From Geobacter sp. UBA5730 (lineage in GTDB: Bacteria > Desulfobacterota > Desulfuromonadia > Geobacterales > Pseudopelobacteraceae), in assembly GCA_002419465.1 (NCBI GenBank), contig DIGE01000014.1:248001-312000 (forward strand): a DNA stretch of 64,000 bases, given 5' to 3'. The notes under the pieces were generated by a model. That model saw nothing but the letters and a program-made list of their open reading frames with translations. It was not told the DNA's origin and ran no database searches. Within the stretch, counting starts at the first letter, position 1; each line of letters opens with the position of its first letter. The position numbers and the translations under genes were made by a program. This document shows, piece after piece, positions 1 through 6,355 of this stretch.

Positions 1-1
1 G

Positions 2-316
2 ACCGGCGTCTCCGGCAGCGGCCCAGCTTATGCCTTTTCGTTCATCGAGGCCTTGGCCGATGCCGGCGTTAAAAACGGATTGGCCCGTGATGTGGCCGTC
101 GGTCTGGCAGTGCAGACCGTTTTGGGCGCTGCACGGCTGGTGCAGGAAAGCGCCGAGCACCCGGCTGTGCTACGGGACCGGGTCAGCTCACCGGGCGGCA
201 CCACCATCGCCGCACTACACGCACTTGAAAATGGCCGCTTTCATGGCCTGATTATGGATGCCGTCGATGCGGCGGTCAAACGTTCAAAGGAACTGGCTGG
301 TATCAAACTGATGTAG
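2..316 (+). CDS. proC: Pyrroline-5-carboxylate reductase, C-terminal part (5' end outside window)
   Basis: Last step of proline synthesis: NAD(P)H-dependent reduction of pyrroline-5-carboxylate in the cytoplasm. The reading frame is open from the window edge and ends at the TAG at 314-316. Only the C-terminal, all-helical dimerisation and substrate-binding domain is visible (about 104 residues). It opens with the family signature GVSGSGPAYAF and contains the conserved segment around LRDRVSSPGGTTIAAL. The N-terminal Rossmann domain must lie upstream of the window. A strong terminator follows immediately, so this is probably the last gene of its transcript. Confidence 0.95.
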   Translation, partial: TGVSGSGPAYAFSFIEALADAGVKNGLARDVAVGLAVQTVLGAARLVQESAEHPAVLRDRVSSPGGTTIAALHALENGRFHGLIMDAVDAAVKRSKELAGIKLM

Positions 317-340
317 ATCGCTCCGGCCACTTCGCTACAA

Positions 341-376
341 AACGGGTATGGCCCTTGAGCCATACCCGTTTTTTTA
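341..376. terminator. Rho-independent terminator after proC
   Basis: A 12-base perfect stem (AACGGGTATGGC paired with GCCATACCCGTT) closes a CCTTGA loop and is followed on the plus strand by seven or more T. On the minus strand the hairpin is followed by only four T, so it may also end, less efficiently, the minus-strand transcript of the Cys-rich gene and the deacetylase. Confidence 0.9.
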
Positions 377-381
377 CTGCA

Positions 382-546
382 CTATTTTTTATTCAGCTGT
401 TCGTATAAAGCGATCTGCTCGGCCTGAGACAGCTGCCTACGGCAACACCGCTGTTCCCTGCAGAGACGACAACGGTCATCGGAACACCACTGACAAAAAC
501 GGCAGTCTGAACAAGGATGTTTTTTATCAGGCGCTTCGGCGCTCAA
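382..546 (-). CDS. Small cysteine-rich protein, 54 residues, unknown function
   Basis: I do not recognise a named family. The frame starts at a TTG that overlaps the stop of the upstream deacetylase (TTGA), about 10 bases after AGAGGA, which suggests translational coupling. It ends in a TAG next to the proC terminator. The protein has eight cysteines in the pattern CxxCxxCxxCx4CxxCx4CC (residues 12, 15, 18, 21, 26, 29, 34, 35), flanked by many Arg and Lys, then a short polar helix ending QLNKK. There is no signal peptide. The Cys spacing suggests one or two zinc or iron-sulfur sites, but that is inference. The periodic Cys pattern and coupled start support a real gene; the non-ATG start is the main doubt. 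Confidence 0.6.
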   Translation of the reverse strand: MSAEAPDKKHPCSDCRFCQWCSDDRCRLCREQRCCRRQLSQAEQIALYEQLNKK

Positions 547-1361
547 TATGCAATATTCCTCTGAACTGCATTGCCTGACAACAGCTGTTCAAAAGCCTTG
601 CCCTGATCGGCATTCACCAACAGATAGCGCGGCAGAATCTGCATCTTTTCACAACGACCGGCGTGGCGCCGCTCAATGGAAAAGGTACTGATGTAGCCGG
701 CTGCATGCGCCTTTTTGAGCAGATGATCATCATAGATGCCAAAAGGCCAGGCCAGGAGGTCCACCGGGCCACCCAGCTCCTGTTCAAGCTTACGTTTCGA
801 TTTTGTCAACTGCTCCATGACCAGTTTATCAAGGTCAGCAGGCTGCAGCTTCTTCCGTTCGCGCTTGAAGTTGGGGTGCCAGTAAGTATGAGACTGGAGA
901 TCAAACAGGCCGGTTTTTTTCAGTTCCCGCAACTGCTCCCAGGTCATGGCATACTTTGCATTGGAAATTGCTGAAGGATAGACAAAAACCGTCACGGGAA
1001 AACGATACTTACGGATGATCGGTAACATATCGCTATAGACTGATTTGTGGGCATCATCCTCCACAATGACCACCGATTTTGCTGCCGGAACCGGTCCCTT
1101 CCCCTGGTACCATTGCACCAACTGCCGCAATGGAATCACCCTGTAGCCGTTATCATGCAGAAATTTCATATGTTCTGCAAAAACCGAGGTTTTTATGGTC
1201 ATACCATCGGCCACGGTGGGACCAAGGCGATGGTACAACAGGATCGGCACCGAAGCTTCAGGCGTAACAACAGCAAAAGCGGGAGGTGAAAGAGCAACCA
1301 CTACCAGCACAGCACCTACCAGACGCACCATCATCAACGCAACCCTTCTCTTATGAGACAT
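543..1361 (-). CDS. Polysaccharide deacetylase (NodB-type) family protein, exported
   Basis: A 272-residue protein with a positively charged N-terminus and hydrophobic signal segment (residues about 10-30, ending SPPAFA), so it is probably periplasmic or membrane-tethered. The carbohydrate esterase 4 fold is recognised from VPILLYHRLG, an aspartate motif (EDD, 101-103) and the zinc-binding SHTYWHP (His158, His162). Family members remove acetyl groups from peptidoglycan or N-acetylglucosamine polymers. The usual first motif TFDDG reads VEDDA here: the acidic residues remain but Gly and Phe do not, so catalysis is likely but not certain. The downstream Cys-rich gene overlaps its stop codon. Confidence 0.85.
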   Translation of the reverse strand: MSHKRRVALMMVRLVGAVLVVVALSPPAFAVVTPEASVPILLYHRLGPTVADGMTIKTSVFAEHMKFLHDNGYRVIPLRQLVQWYQGKGPVPAAKSVVIVEDDAHKSVYSDMLPIIRKYRFPVTVFVYPSAISNAKYAMTWEQLRELKKTGLFDLQSHTYWHPNFKRERKKLQPADLDKLVMEQLTKSKRKLEQELGGPVDLLAWPFGIYDDHLLKKAHAAGYISTFSIERRHAGRCEKMQILPRYLLVNADQGKAFEQLLSGNAVQRNIAY

Positions 1362-1387
1362 ACCGACTCTTTACATGCACAAGCGCT

Positions 1388-1843
1388 CTAAGCGCGTACC
1401 AAATACACCGAACAGGGCGCTAGCTCTGCTACCCGATGGGAGACGCTGCCCTTCAGGCGGCGTTGCAAAAACCCCTTGCCGGAGCTGCCGATCACAATCA
1501 CATCGACCCCTTCCTGCCGGGCAAACTCAACCAGTTTATCGGCCGGTTCACCCGATTCGACGATCATCTCCAGGGGGATGTCATACTCGGCAGCGCTCTT
1601 TTCGATAATATAAAAAATTCGTTTGCGAATGTCTTCCCATTGTTCCGTTTCGGTCAGAGGCTTGACCGGTACAAAATCAGAATACGACGAACTCTGGGCA
1701 TTAGGCACCACCAGGAGTGCGTAGATTTTACTCTTAAACTGGCTACGATTGCCAGCTGCCATCCGAACCGCCTCTTCGGCAGCCTTATCCGAGTAGGGCG
1801 AGCCATCAATCGCTACCAGTATCTTCTTCCTCAGATTCAGCAT
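1388..1843 (-). CDS. Universal stress protein, UspA family
   Basis: A single-domain 151-residue cytoplasmic USP. It has the N-terminal strand KKILVAIDGSPYS with the conserved Asp13 and the full ATP-binding signature G-2x-G-9x-G-S at residues 119-133 (GSSGKGFLQRRLKGS), so it should bind ATP rather than being the non-binding subtype. Such proteins are induced by starvation or respiratory stress; the precise target is unknown. It is transcribed divergently from the IclR-type regulator next door, with overlapping promoters, which makes that regulator a plausible controller. Confidence 0.9.
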   Translation of the reverse strand: MLNLRKKILVAIDGSPYSDKAAEEAVRMAAGNRSQFKSKIYALLVVPNAQSSSYSDFVPVKPLTETEQWEDIRKRIFYIIEKSAAEYDIPLEMIVESGEPADKLVEFARQEGVDVIVIGSSGKGFLQRRLKGSVSHRVAELAPCSVYLVRA

Positions 1844-1908
1844 GACCGCTCCGAGATGTTCTATTTATTTACATTCCAGGTAACTAAGACGAACACCAAC
1901 CGGGATAA

Positions 1909-1937
1909 AATATATTGCAATTGTTCGCACTTGACAA
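1909..1937 (-). promoter_or_regulatory. Sigma70-type promoter of the universal stress gene
   Basis: Read on the minus strand: TTGTCA (1932-1937), a 17-base spacer, TATATT (1909-1914). The -35 box is the other strand of the -35 box of the divergent iclR promoter. Confidence 0.7.
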
Positions 1938-1939
1938 TT
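1919..1939. promoter_or_regulatory. Inverted repeat between divergent usp and iclR promoters (candidate operator)
   Basis: AATTGT and ACAATT separated by 9 bases form an inverted repeat covering the shared -35 region. It is placed where a bound regulator would block both promoters. Binding by the adjacent IclR-type protein is inference. Confidence 0.45.
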
Positions 1940-1959
1940 ATAAAACATTTTTCTATATT
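1931..1959 (+). promoter_or_regulatory. Sigma70-type promoter of the IclR-family gene
   Basis: Consensus -35 TTGACA (1931-1936), 17-base spacer and TATATT (1954-1959), about 60 bases before the ATG. Confidence 0.75.
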
Positions 1960-2019
1960 TTATGCATCGCTGTCTGCACACCATCAGCAACTACCTAACC
2001 ATGTCAGGATCCTGCAACC

Positions 2020-2802
2020 ATGGCAAAAAAAGAAAAATCAGAATATCTCATCCAGGCGGTCTCCCACGCACTTGACCTGCTTGAACAGTTTCATGATGAA
2101 GTTGATGAGTTGGGGGTCACAGAACTCTCGAAACGCCTTAAGTTACACAAAAACAATGTTTTTCGCCTGTTAGCCACCCTGGAGTCACGCGACTATATCG
2201 AACAAAACCGGGTAACCGAAAACTACCGCCTGGGCCTTAAAACGTTGGAAATGGGCCAGACCTTTATCAAACAAATGGGACTGCTGCGCCAGTCGAAACC
2301 TGTACTTGCGGCGCTGGTTAAGGAGTGCAACGAGACCACCTACGTGGCAATCCTTAAGGATTTTCACATAATTTATCTGGATGCGGAGGAAACCAACATG
2401 ACCGTGCGGGTAGTACCGCGAGTCGGTTCCCGCCTGCCGGCCTACTGCACCGCAGCTGGAAAGGTCCAGATAGCTTACATGAGCGACGAGGAGTTGGACC
2501 ATTACTTGCCGCAACGAGAATTGGTCAAGTTTACGGCGAACACCATTACCGACCGCGAGCAGTTGAAAAAACAGCTTCACCTGATTGCAGAGCAAGGTTT
2601 TGCCATAGACAACGAAGAACTTGACGAAGGGGTGCGCTGCGTTGGCGCCCCCATTCGTGACTACACCCGTCGGATTATCGGCGCAGTGAGCATCTCAGGT
2701 CCCTCAATGCGCTTCTCCGATGAACGGATTCAAAAAGAGCTGACCCCGATGGTCATCAGGGCTGCTGAAGAAATATCTTCCAAGCTGGGCTTTCAAAAAT
2801 AG
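2020..2802 (+). CDS. IclR-family transcriptional regulator
   Basis: A 260-residue protein with the two-domain IclR architecture. The N-terminal winged helix-turn-helix (residues about 10-70) includes the recognition segment GVTELSKRLKLHKNNVFRLL. The C-terminal ligand-binding domain (about 80-255) is recognised by the stretch around YCTAAGKVQIAYM and by EGVRCVGAPIRDYTRRIIGA. These regulators usually sense small aromatic or organic acids and bind imperfect palindromes; ligand and regulon cannot be read here. It is divergent from a universal stress gene, with an inverted repeat across both promoters, so autoregulation and control of that gene are likely. It is followed by its own terminator. Confidence 0.9.
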   Translation: MAKKEKSEYLIQAVSHALDLLEQFHDEVDELGVTELSKRLKLHKNNVFRLLATLESRDYIEQNRVTENYRLGLKTLEMGQTFIKQMGLLRQSKPVLAALVKECNETTYVAILKDFHIIYLDAEETNMTVRVVPRVGSRLPAYCTAAGKVQIAYMSDEELDHYLPQRELVKFTANTITDREQLKKQLHLIAEQGFAIDNEELDEGVRCVGAPIRDYTRRIIGAVSISGPSMRFSDERIQKELTPMVIRAAEEISSKLGFQK

Positions 2803-2830
2803 ATCACAGCTCGTGCTTGCTTATATTAAA

Positions 2831-2860
2831 ACGGGGTGCCTTCAGGCCACCTCGTTTTTT
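2831..2860 (+). terminator. Rho-independent terminator after the iclR-type gene
   Basis: An imperfect GC-rich stem (ACGGGGTGCC against GGCCACCTCGT, loop TTCA, one bulged C) is followed by TTTTTT. Confidence 0.7.
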
Positions 2861-2870
2861 ATTAAACCTG

Positions 2871-3317
2871 CTAAAACAGAGTATCCCGCTGCATGATAGT
2901 TTCAATGATCCCGCTTCCCTGCGGCCCCTTGTAATCAACACACTTCGCCCAGGCCACCAACGTGGCGTCCACATCCTGCTTCTGCTCAGTTGCCATCTTA
3001 TCGTACCCCAACTCTGCGGCCGGGGTCAGCAAGATATGCACAAACTGCTTATAATCAACCCTGGCAGGTAATTTTTCTACCACACAGGTACAGTAGCTTT
3101 CAACCCCCACCGCCTTCATGCACTGCTCGCGCTTGACCGGCAACGCCTGCCTTTGAAGCTTGAGCGCCGTCAATTCATTGATCTGCCGCTCCAGCTTTTC
3201 AATTTTTTCCAACAACTCGGCCTGCTTTTTAGGATCCTCGGCAGCCCAGCCAAGTGAGGCTGGAACTGACATTGACACCAATACCAGCAACGACAGCAAC
3301 CTTATTTTTTTCTGCAT
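2871..3317 (-). CDS. Secreted cysteine-containing protein of unknown function
   Basis: A 148-residue protein starting at the ATG at 3317; a longer open frame would run through tRNA-Phe and is not credible. It has a classical signal peptide (KK, then LLSLLVLVSMSVPASLGWAA), then a charged coiled-coil-like segment (about 28-58, KKQAELLEKIEKLERQINEL), then a globular part with four Cys (66, 76, 78, 126) including YCTC and WAKC. It is probably periplasmic with disulfides or a bound cofactor. I recognise no domain. The ribosome-binding region is a run of seven A then nine G directly before AATG, a slippage-prone tract that could vary the expression of this gene. Confidence 0.7.
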   Translation of the reverse strand: MQKKIRLLSLLVLVSMSVPASLGWAAEDPKKQAELLEKIEKLERQINELTALKLQRQALPVKREQCMKAVGVESYCTCVVEKLPARVDYKQFVHILLTPAAELGYDKMATEQKQDVDATLVAWAKCVDYKGPQGSGIIETIMQRDTLF

Positions 3318-3343
3318 TCCCCCCCCCTTTTTTTGAGACACGA

Positions 3344-3372
3344 AAGGCATCTGCCCAGAGGACAGATGCCTT
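3344..3372 (-). terminator. Hairpin downstream of tRNA-Phe
   Basis: A ten-base perfect stem (AAGGCATCTG with CAGATGCCTT) lies 14 bases after the CCA end of tRNA-Phe. The following T tract is poor (TTTCGT), so it may be a weak terminator or a processing and stability element; the next gene could be partly transcribed from the tRNA promoter. Confidence 0.5.
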
Positions 3373-3385
3373 GTTAAAATCGAGA

Positions 3386-3461
3386 TGGTGCCCGGAGCCG
3401 GAGTCGAACCAGCGACACGTGGATTTTCAGTCCACTGCTCTACCAACTGAGCTATCCGGGC
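3386..3461 (-). tRNA. tRNA-Phe (GAA)
   Basis: A 76-base tRNA in minus-strand orientation with acceptor GCCCGGA paired to TCCGGGC, T-loop GGTTCGACTCC, anticodon loop CTGAAAA (anticodon GAA) and an encoded CCA end at 3386-3388. Confidence 0.97.
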
Positions 3462-3473
3462 GAAGAGCTTTTG

Positions 3474-3502
3474 TTTATATACAGTTTGGCACTTGCTGTC
3501 AA
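3474..3502 (-). promoter_or_regulatory. Promoter of tRNA-Phe
   Basis: Minus strand: TTGACA (3497-3502), 17-base spacer, TATAAA (3474-3479), 12 bases before the tRNA 5' end. Near-consensus, as expected for a strong stable-RNA promoter. Confidence 0.85.
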
Positions 3503-3516
3503 CACGAAAGTACACT

Positions 3517-4578
3517 TTATGCGGCCTTAATCGGGATATAGTTACAGAACGGCTCTTCAGCCATATAGTCGCCGTGTACGGCATCCGCCCTGGCACGGCA
3601 ACCTCCACAAACATTAATAAATTCGCACTGTCCGCATTTCCCCTTGTAGGCCTTGAAGTTACGCAAATCCTTGAATATTTCCGAATTTTCCCATATTTCG
3701 CGAAAAGGTGTCTGCTTGACATTGCCGGCCACCCGATGGAAGTAGGAGCAAGGCTTGACATTCCCGAAGCAGTCAATCAGGCAAATGGTCTGAGCCGCGA
3801 TACAGCCTTTCCCGCCGCCGGTAGAGAAGGTCAGCGAACGGCGTTCAAACGCAACCCCCTCTGCCTTGGCCTTCTGCGGAACAATCCGGTAGTAATGGGG
3901 AGCACAGGTAGGACGCATCAGTATCTCATCCTCAAGCTTTTCCTGCTGGTAGTGCCAATCCAGAATTTCTTCGTAATCATCCTTGGAAATCAGCTCATTC
4001 ATGATCTCTTCACCCCGCCCGGTGGGAACAATCATAAACATGTACCAGGCAGTGGCTCCCAGCGACTTGGCCAGCTTAAAGGTGGCAGCAATGTCGTGCT
4101 GGTTGCGCTTGGTGAATGATGAATTGACCAGGAACTTCTGACCATGCTGCCGGAACAGTTCAGCGGCCCGCATTACGCCATCAAAGGCACCGGGGCATTG
4201 CCGGAAATCATCATGAATGTCAGCTGTTGAGCCATCCAGAGAAAGAGAGACCATCTTGATGTCGGCTGCCTTCATCTGCTGGCAAACATCCTCGGTCACC
4301 AAAGCGCCGTTGGTAGCCATACACATCCTGAGCCCCAGAGAAGTCCCGTAGGCCGCCAACTCAAAGATATCAGGCCGCGTCAACGGCTCTCCTCCAGACA
4401 GCACCACGACAGGTTTTGAGAAAGCAGCAATCTCATCCAGCAGCGTTTTCCCGTCCTGTGTTGTAAAATCCCCCTCTGACGAACTCGAATCGGAGGAACA
4501 ACGGCAATGCACGCAACGCAGGTTACACTTCTGGGTAGTTTCCCAGGCGATCCACTTAGGTATAAATTCCTTTGTCAT
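3517..4578 (-). CDS. ahbD: Radical SAM/SPASM protein, probable heme b synthase AhbD
   Basis: A 353-residue protein with the radical SAM cluster motif CNLRCVHC near the N-terminus, the glycine-rich VVLSGGEPLTRPDIFELAAY region, and a C-terminal SPASM-type cysteine set (CGQCEFINVCGGCRA). N-terminal wording (WIAWETTQKCNLRCVHCR, TGRGEEIMNELIS) matches what I know of AhbD, which converts iron-coproporphyrin III to heme b in the siroheme-dependent pathway of sulfate reducers and Geobacter relatives. It could instead be another NirJ/AhbC-like member. The start is placed at the ATG preceded by CAGGAG; a longer frame has no ribosome site. An insertion rich in Ser (SSDSSSSEGD) follows the cluster motif. 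Confidence 0.7.
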   Translation of the reverse strand: MTKEFIPKWIAWETTQKCNLRCVHCRCSSDSSSSEGDFTTQDGKTLLDEIAAFSKPVVVLSGGEPLTRPDIFELAAYGTSLGLRMCMATNGALVTEDVCQQMKAADIKMVSLSLDGSTADIHDDFRQCPGAFDGVMRAAELFRQHGQKFLVNSSFTKRNQHDIAATFKLAKSLGATAWYMFMIVPTGRGEEIMNELISKDDYEEILDWHYQQEKLEDEILMRPTCAPHYYRIVPQKAKAEGVAFERRSLTFSTGGGKGCIAAQTICLIDCFGNVKPCSYFHRVAGNVKQTPFREIWENSEIFKDLRNFKAYKGKCGQCEFINVCGGCRARADAVHGDYMAEEPFCNYIPIKAA

Positions 4579-4615
4579 GACAGCTCCTGACAGATTCAAG
4601 CATGCAACTTTACGC

Positions 4616-4644
4616 ATCGTATGCGAAAGCATGAGAAAACTCAA
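4616..4644 (-). promoter_or_regulatory. Candidate promoter of the ahbD-like gene
   Basis: Minus strand: TTGAGT (4639-4644), 17-base spacer, TACGAT (4616-4621), about 38 bases before the start codon. Confidence 0.5.
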
Positions 4645-4686
4645 GGCCATATCGGCGACCTAATCACTGCACACCGATGAATCGGC

Positions 4687-4715
4687 TTGAATGTGTGCTA
4701 CTATTCTGCTATAAA
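4687..4715 (+). promoter_or_regulatory. Promoter of mglBA
   Basis: TTGAAT (4687-4692), 17-base spacer, TATAAA (4710-4715), about 45 bases before the mglB ATG. Confidence 0.65.
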
Positions 4716-4760
4716 CTAGCGATAGTTGGCTGTTTGTATGCTCACGACAAGGAGATTAGC

Positions 4761-5252
4761 ATGTCCACGTCCCAGATGGTCATGTATGACGAGGAGTTTC
4801 AAGAGATCAACGAAGTGATCGGTCGGCTTCTCAAAGATTCAAACTCAAAGGTTATCTTTCTGGTTGATAAAAATGGCCAGTTGATTTCTGGTGTAGGTGA
4901 GACGGAGCGATTTGACACCACCTCATTGGCTTCACTGACGGCCGGTAATATTGCTGCAACCGGGGGCTTGGCCAAACTGATCGGCGAAAAAGAATTTTCC
5001 ATCCTCTTTCACGAGGGCGAAAAGGACAATCTTCACATCTCCATCGTCAGTGGACGCGTTATTCTGGTAGTTTTATTTGACAATCGCTCTTCACTCGGCC
5101 TTGTCAGACTCCGTGTAAAAAAATCCTCCGAGGAACTGTCAGGCATCTTCGAAAAACTGATGAGAAAGTCGGATGAACAGGCCAAATCTGGCTCGACGTC
5201 ATTTCCGTTTGCAGAGATAACCGACGACGACATCGACAACCTGTTCAGCTAG
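4761..5252 (+). CDS. mglB: Roadblock/LC7-domain protein MglB (GTPase-activating partner of MglA)
   Basis: A 163-residue single Roadblock/LC7 domain protein (core residues about 10-125: FQEINEVIGRLL, KVIFLVDKNGQLI, then VILVVLFD). In Myxococcus, MglB dimers bind MglA and stimulate its GTP hydrolysis, setting cell polarity for type IV pilus motility. The start is placed at the ATG 7 bases after AAGGAG; the frame is open further upstream without a ribosome site. It has an acidic C-terminal tail ending DDDIDNLFS. mglA follows 22 bases later, so they are co-transcribed. A PilT-type ATPase lies elsewhere in this window. Confidence 0.9.
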   Translation: MSTSQMVMYDEEFQEINEVIGRLLKDSNSKVIFLVDKNGQLISGVGETERFDTTSLASLTAGNIAATGGLAKLIGEKEFSILFHEGEKDNLHISIVSGRVILVVLFDNRSSLGLVRLRVKKSSEELSGIFEKLMRKSDEQAKSGSTSFPFAEITDDDIDNLFS

Positions 5253-5274
5253 CCAGTATTTCGAGGTACGCAGC

Positions 5275-5862
5275 ATGTCTTTCATCAACTACGCGTCGCG
5301 CGAAATCAACTGCAAGATCGTTTACTACGGTCCCGGCCTTTGCGGCAAGACCACGAACCTGCAGCACATCTACTCAAAGACCGCTCCTGAGGCCAAAGGC
5401 AAGATGATCAGCTTGGCAACCGAGACCGAGCGCACCCTTTTCTTTGACTTCCTACCCTTGGCACTCGGTGAAATTCGCGGTTTTAAAACCCGTTTTCACC
5501 TCTACACCGTGCCTGGCCAAGTCTTCTATGATGCTTCTCGTAAACTGATTCTCAAGGGTGTTGATGGCATAGTCTTTGTTGCCGACTCTCAAGAAGAGCG
5601 GATGGATGCCAATATCGAGTCATTGGACAACCTTCGTCACAACCTGAAGGAGCAAGGCTATGACCTGGACAAATTACCTTACGTTATCCAGTACAACAAA
5701 CGAGACCTTCCCAGTGTCATTCCCGTAGAGACGCTGCGCAAGGATCTGAATCCTACCGCCGCACCGGATTTCGAGGCCTGCGCATCAACAGGGGAAGGTG
5801 TTTTTGAGACTCTCAAGGCAATTGCTAAACTGATCTTGGTTGACCTCAAAAAAGGTCGTTAA
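5275..5862 (+). CDS. mglA: Ras-like polarity GTPase MglA
   Basis: A 195-residue small GTPase. The P-loop reads GPGLCGKTTN (residues about 19-28), the switch II region is TVPGQVFYDASRK, and the base-recognition motif is NKRD. The TVPGQ form, rather than DTAGQ, is characteristic of MglA. Together with MglB it acts as a front/rear polarity switch for motility in the cytoplasm. It directly follows mglB, matching the arrangement in myxobacteria and Geobacter. The length is as expected for the family. Confidence 0.95.
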   Translation: MSFINYASREINCKIVYYGPGLCGKTTNLQHIYSKTAPEAKGKMISLATETERTLFFDFLPLALGEIRGFKTRFHLYTVPGQVFYDASRKLILKGVDGIVFVADSQEERMDANIESLDNLRHNLKEQGYDLDKLPYVIQYNKRDLPSVIPVETLRKDLNPTAAPDFEACASTGEGVFETLKAIAKLILVDLKKGR

Positions 5863-5910
5863 TCGCAAGCTGGTTGCATTTCGTTCGTACCCTTTGATCT
5901 TTCAAATTGC

Positions 5911-5939
5911 TTGCATTTCGCGACAGAACTATGTATAGA
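5911..5939 (+). promoter_or_regulatory. Promoter of the tRNA-Ser/Arg cluster
   Basis: TTGCAT (5911-5916), 17-base spacer, TATAGA (5934-5939), 22 bases before tRNA-Ser. Confidence 0.7.
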
Positions 5940-5961
5940 TAAAAATCCTTCTCGCAGTTGA

Positions 5962-6054
5962 GGAGAGATGGCCGAGTAGGTCGAAGGCGCTCGCCTGCTA
6001 AGCGAGTATACTGGGAAACCGGTATCGAGGGTTCGAATCCCTCTCTCTCCGCCA
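5962..6054 (+). tRNA. tRNA-Ser (GCT)
   Basis: A 93-base class II tRNA: acceptor GGAGAGA with TCTCTCC, long variable arm, anticodon loop CTGCTAA (anticodon GCT, reads AGC/AGU), T-loop GGTTCGAATCC, encoded CCA end at 6052-6054. Confidence 0.96.
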
Positions 6055-6073
6055 CTATATACGGTAGCGTAAT

Positions 6074-6150
6074 GCGCTTGTAGCTCAGCTGGATAGAGTA
6101 CCAGACTACGAATCTGGGTGTCGGGAGTTCGAATCTCTCCAAGCGCGCCA
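6074..6150 (+). tRNA. tRNA-Arg (ACG)
   Basis: A 77-base tRNA with acceptor GCGCTTG paired to CAAGCGC, anticodon loop CTACGAA (anticodon ACG, wobble A normally converted to inosine by TadA), T-loop AGTTCGAATCT and encoded CCA. It lies 19 bases after tRNA-Ser, probably on the same transcript. Confidence 0.96.
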
Positions 6151-6155
6151 TACAT

Positions 6156-6188
6156 AAACGGGCAGGCAGTTAATGCCTGCCCGTTTTT
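6156..6188 (+). terminator. Terminator after tRNA-Arg
   Basis: A 12-13 base stem (AACGGGCAGGCA with TGCCTGCCCGTT) closes a GTTAA loop and is followed by TTTTT. It separates tRNA-Ser/Arg from tRNA-Sec just downstream. Confidence 0.9.
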
Positions 6189-6197
6189 ATTGATACT

Positions 6198-6295
6198 GGA
6201 AGCACGTCGGTCGCTGGTGGGCCGCCCGGTCTTCAAAACCGGTGGAGGGGGTGAGAAACTTCCTCGGTGGGTTCGATTCCCATGTGCTTCCGCCA
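6198..6295 (+). tRNA. selC: Selenocysteine tRNA (TCA)
   Basis: A 98-base tRNA with the long acceptor (GGAAGCAC paired with GTGCTTCC), extended D stem, long variable arm, anticodon loop around CTTCAAA (anticodon TCA, reads UGA), T-loop GGTTCGATTCC and encoded CCA. These are the diagnostic traits of tRNA-Sec. It implies SelA, SelB, SelD and selenoproteins elsewhere in the genome; I found no convincing in-frame UGA gene in this window. Confidence 0.95.
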
Positions 6296-6300
6296 CTACG

Positions 6301-6334
6301 CAAAAAGGCGATCCGAATGGATCGCCTTTTTGCG
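6301..6334. terminator. Bidirectional terminator between selC and the nuo operon
   Basis: CAAAAAGGCGATCC, loop GAAT, GGATCGCCTTTTTG: a perfect stem with A and T tracts on both sides, so it can end selC on the plus strand and nuoN on the minus strand. Confidence 0.9.
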
Positions 6335-6355
6335 TGCACTATGAGACACAACTCA

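Noticed and set aside
3318..3776. In-frame upstream extension of the 148-residue Cys protein on the minus strand
   Set aside because: The extension would pass through tRNA-Phe and its promoter; a signal peptide and ribosome site define the start at 3317.
5995..6015. GTATAC in tRNA-Ser as another energy operator
   Set aside because: It lies in the tRNA variable arm and is explained by tRNA structure; other coding copies (nuoL, hemL) also lack the TTTT flank.
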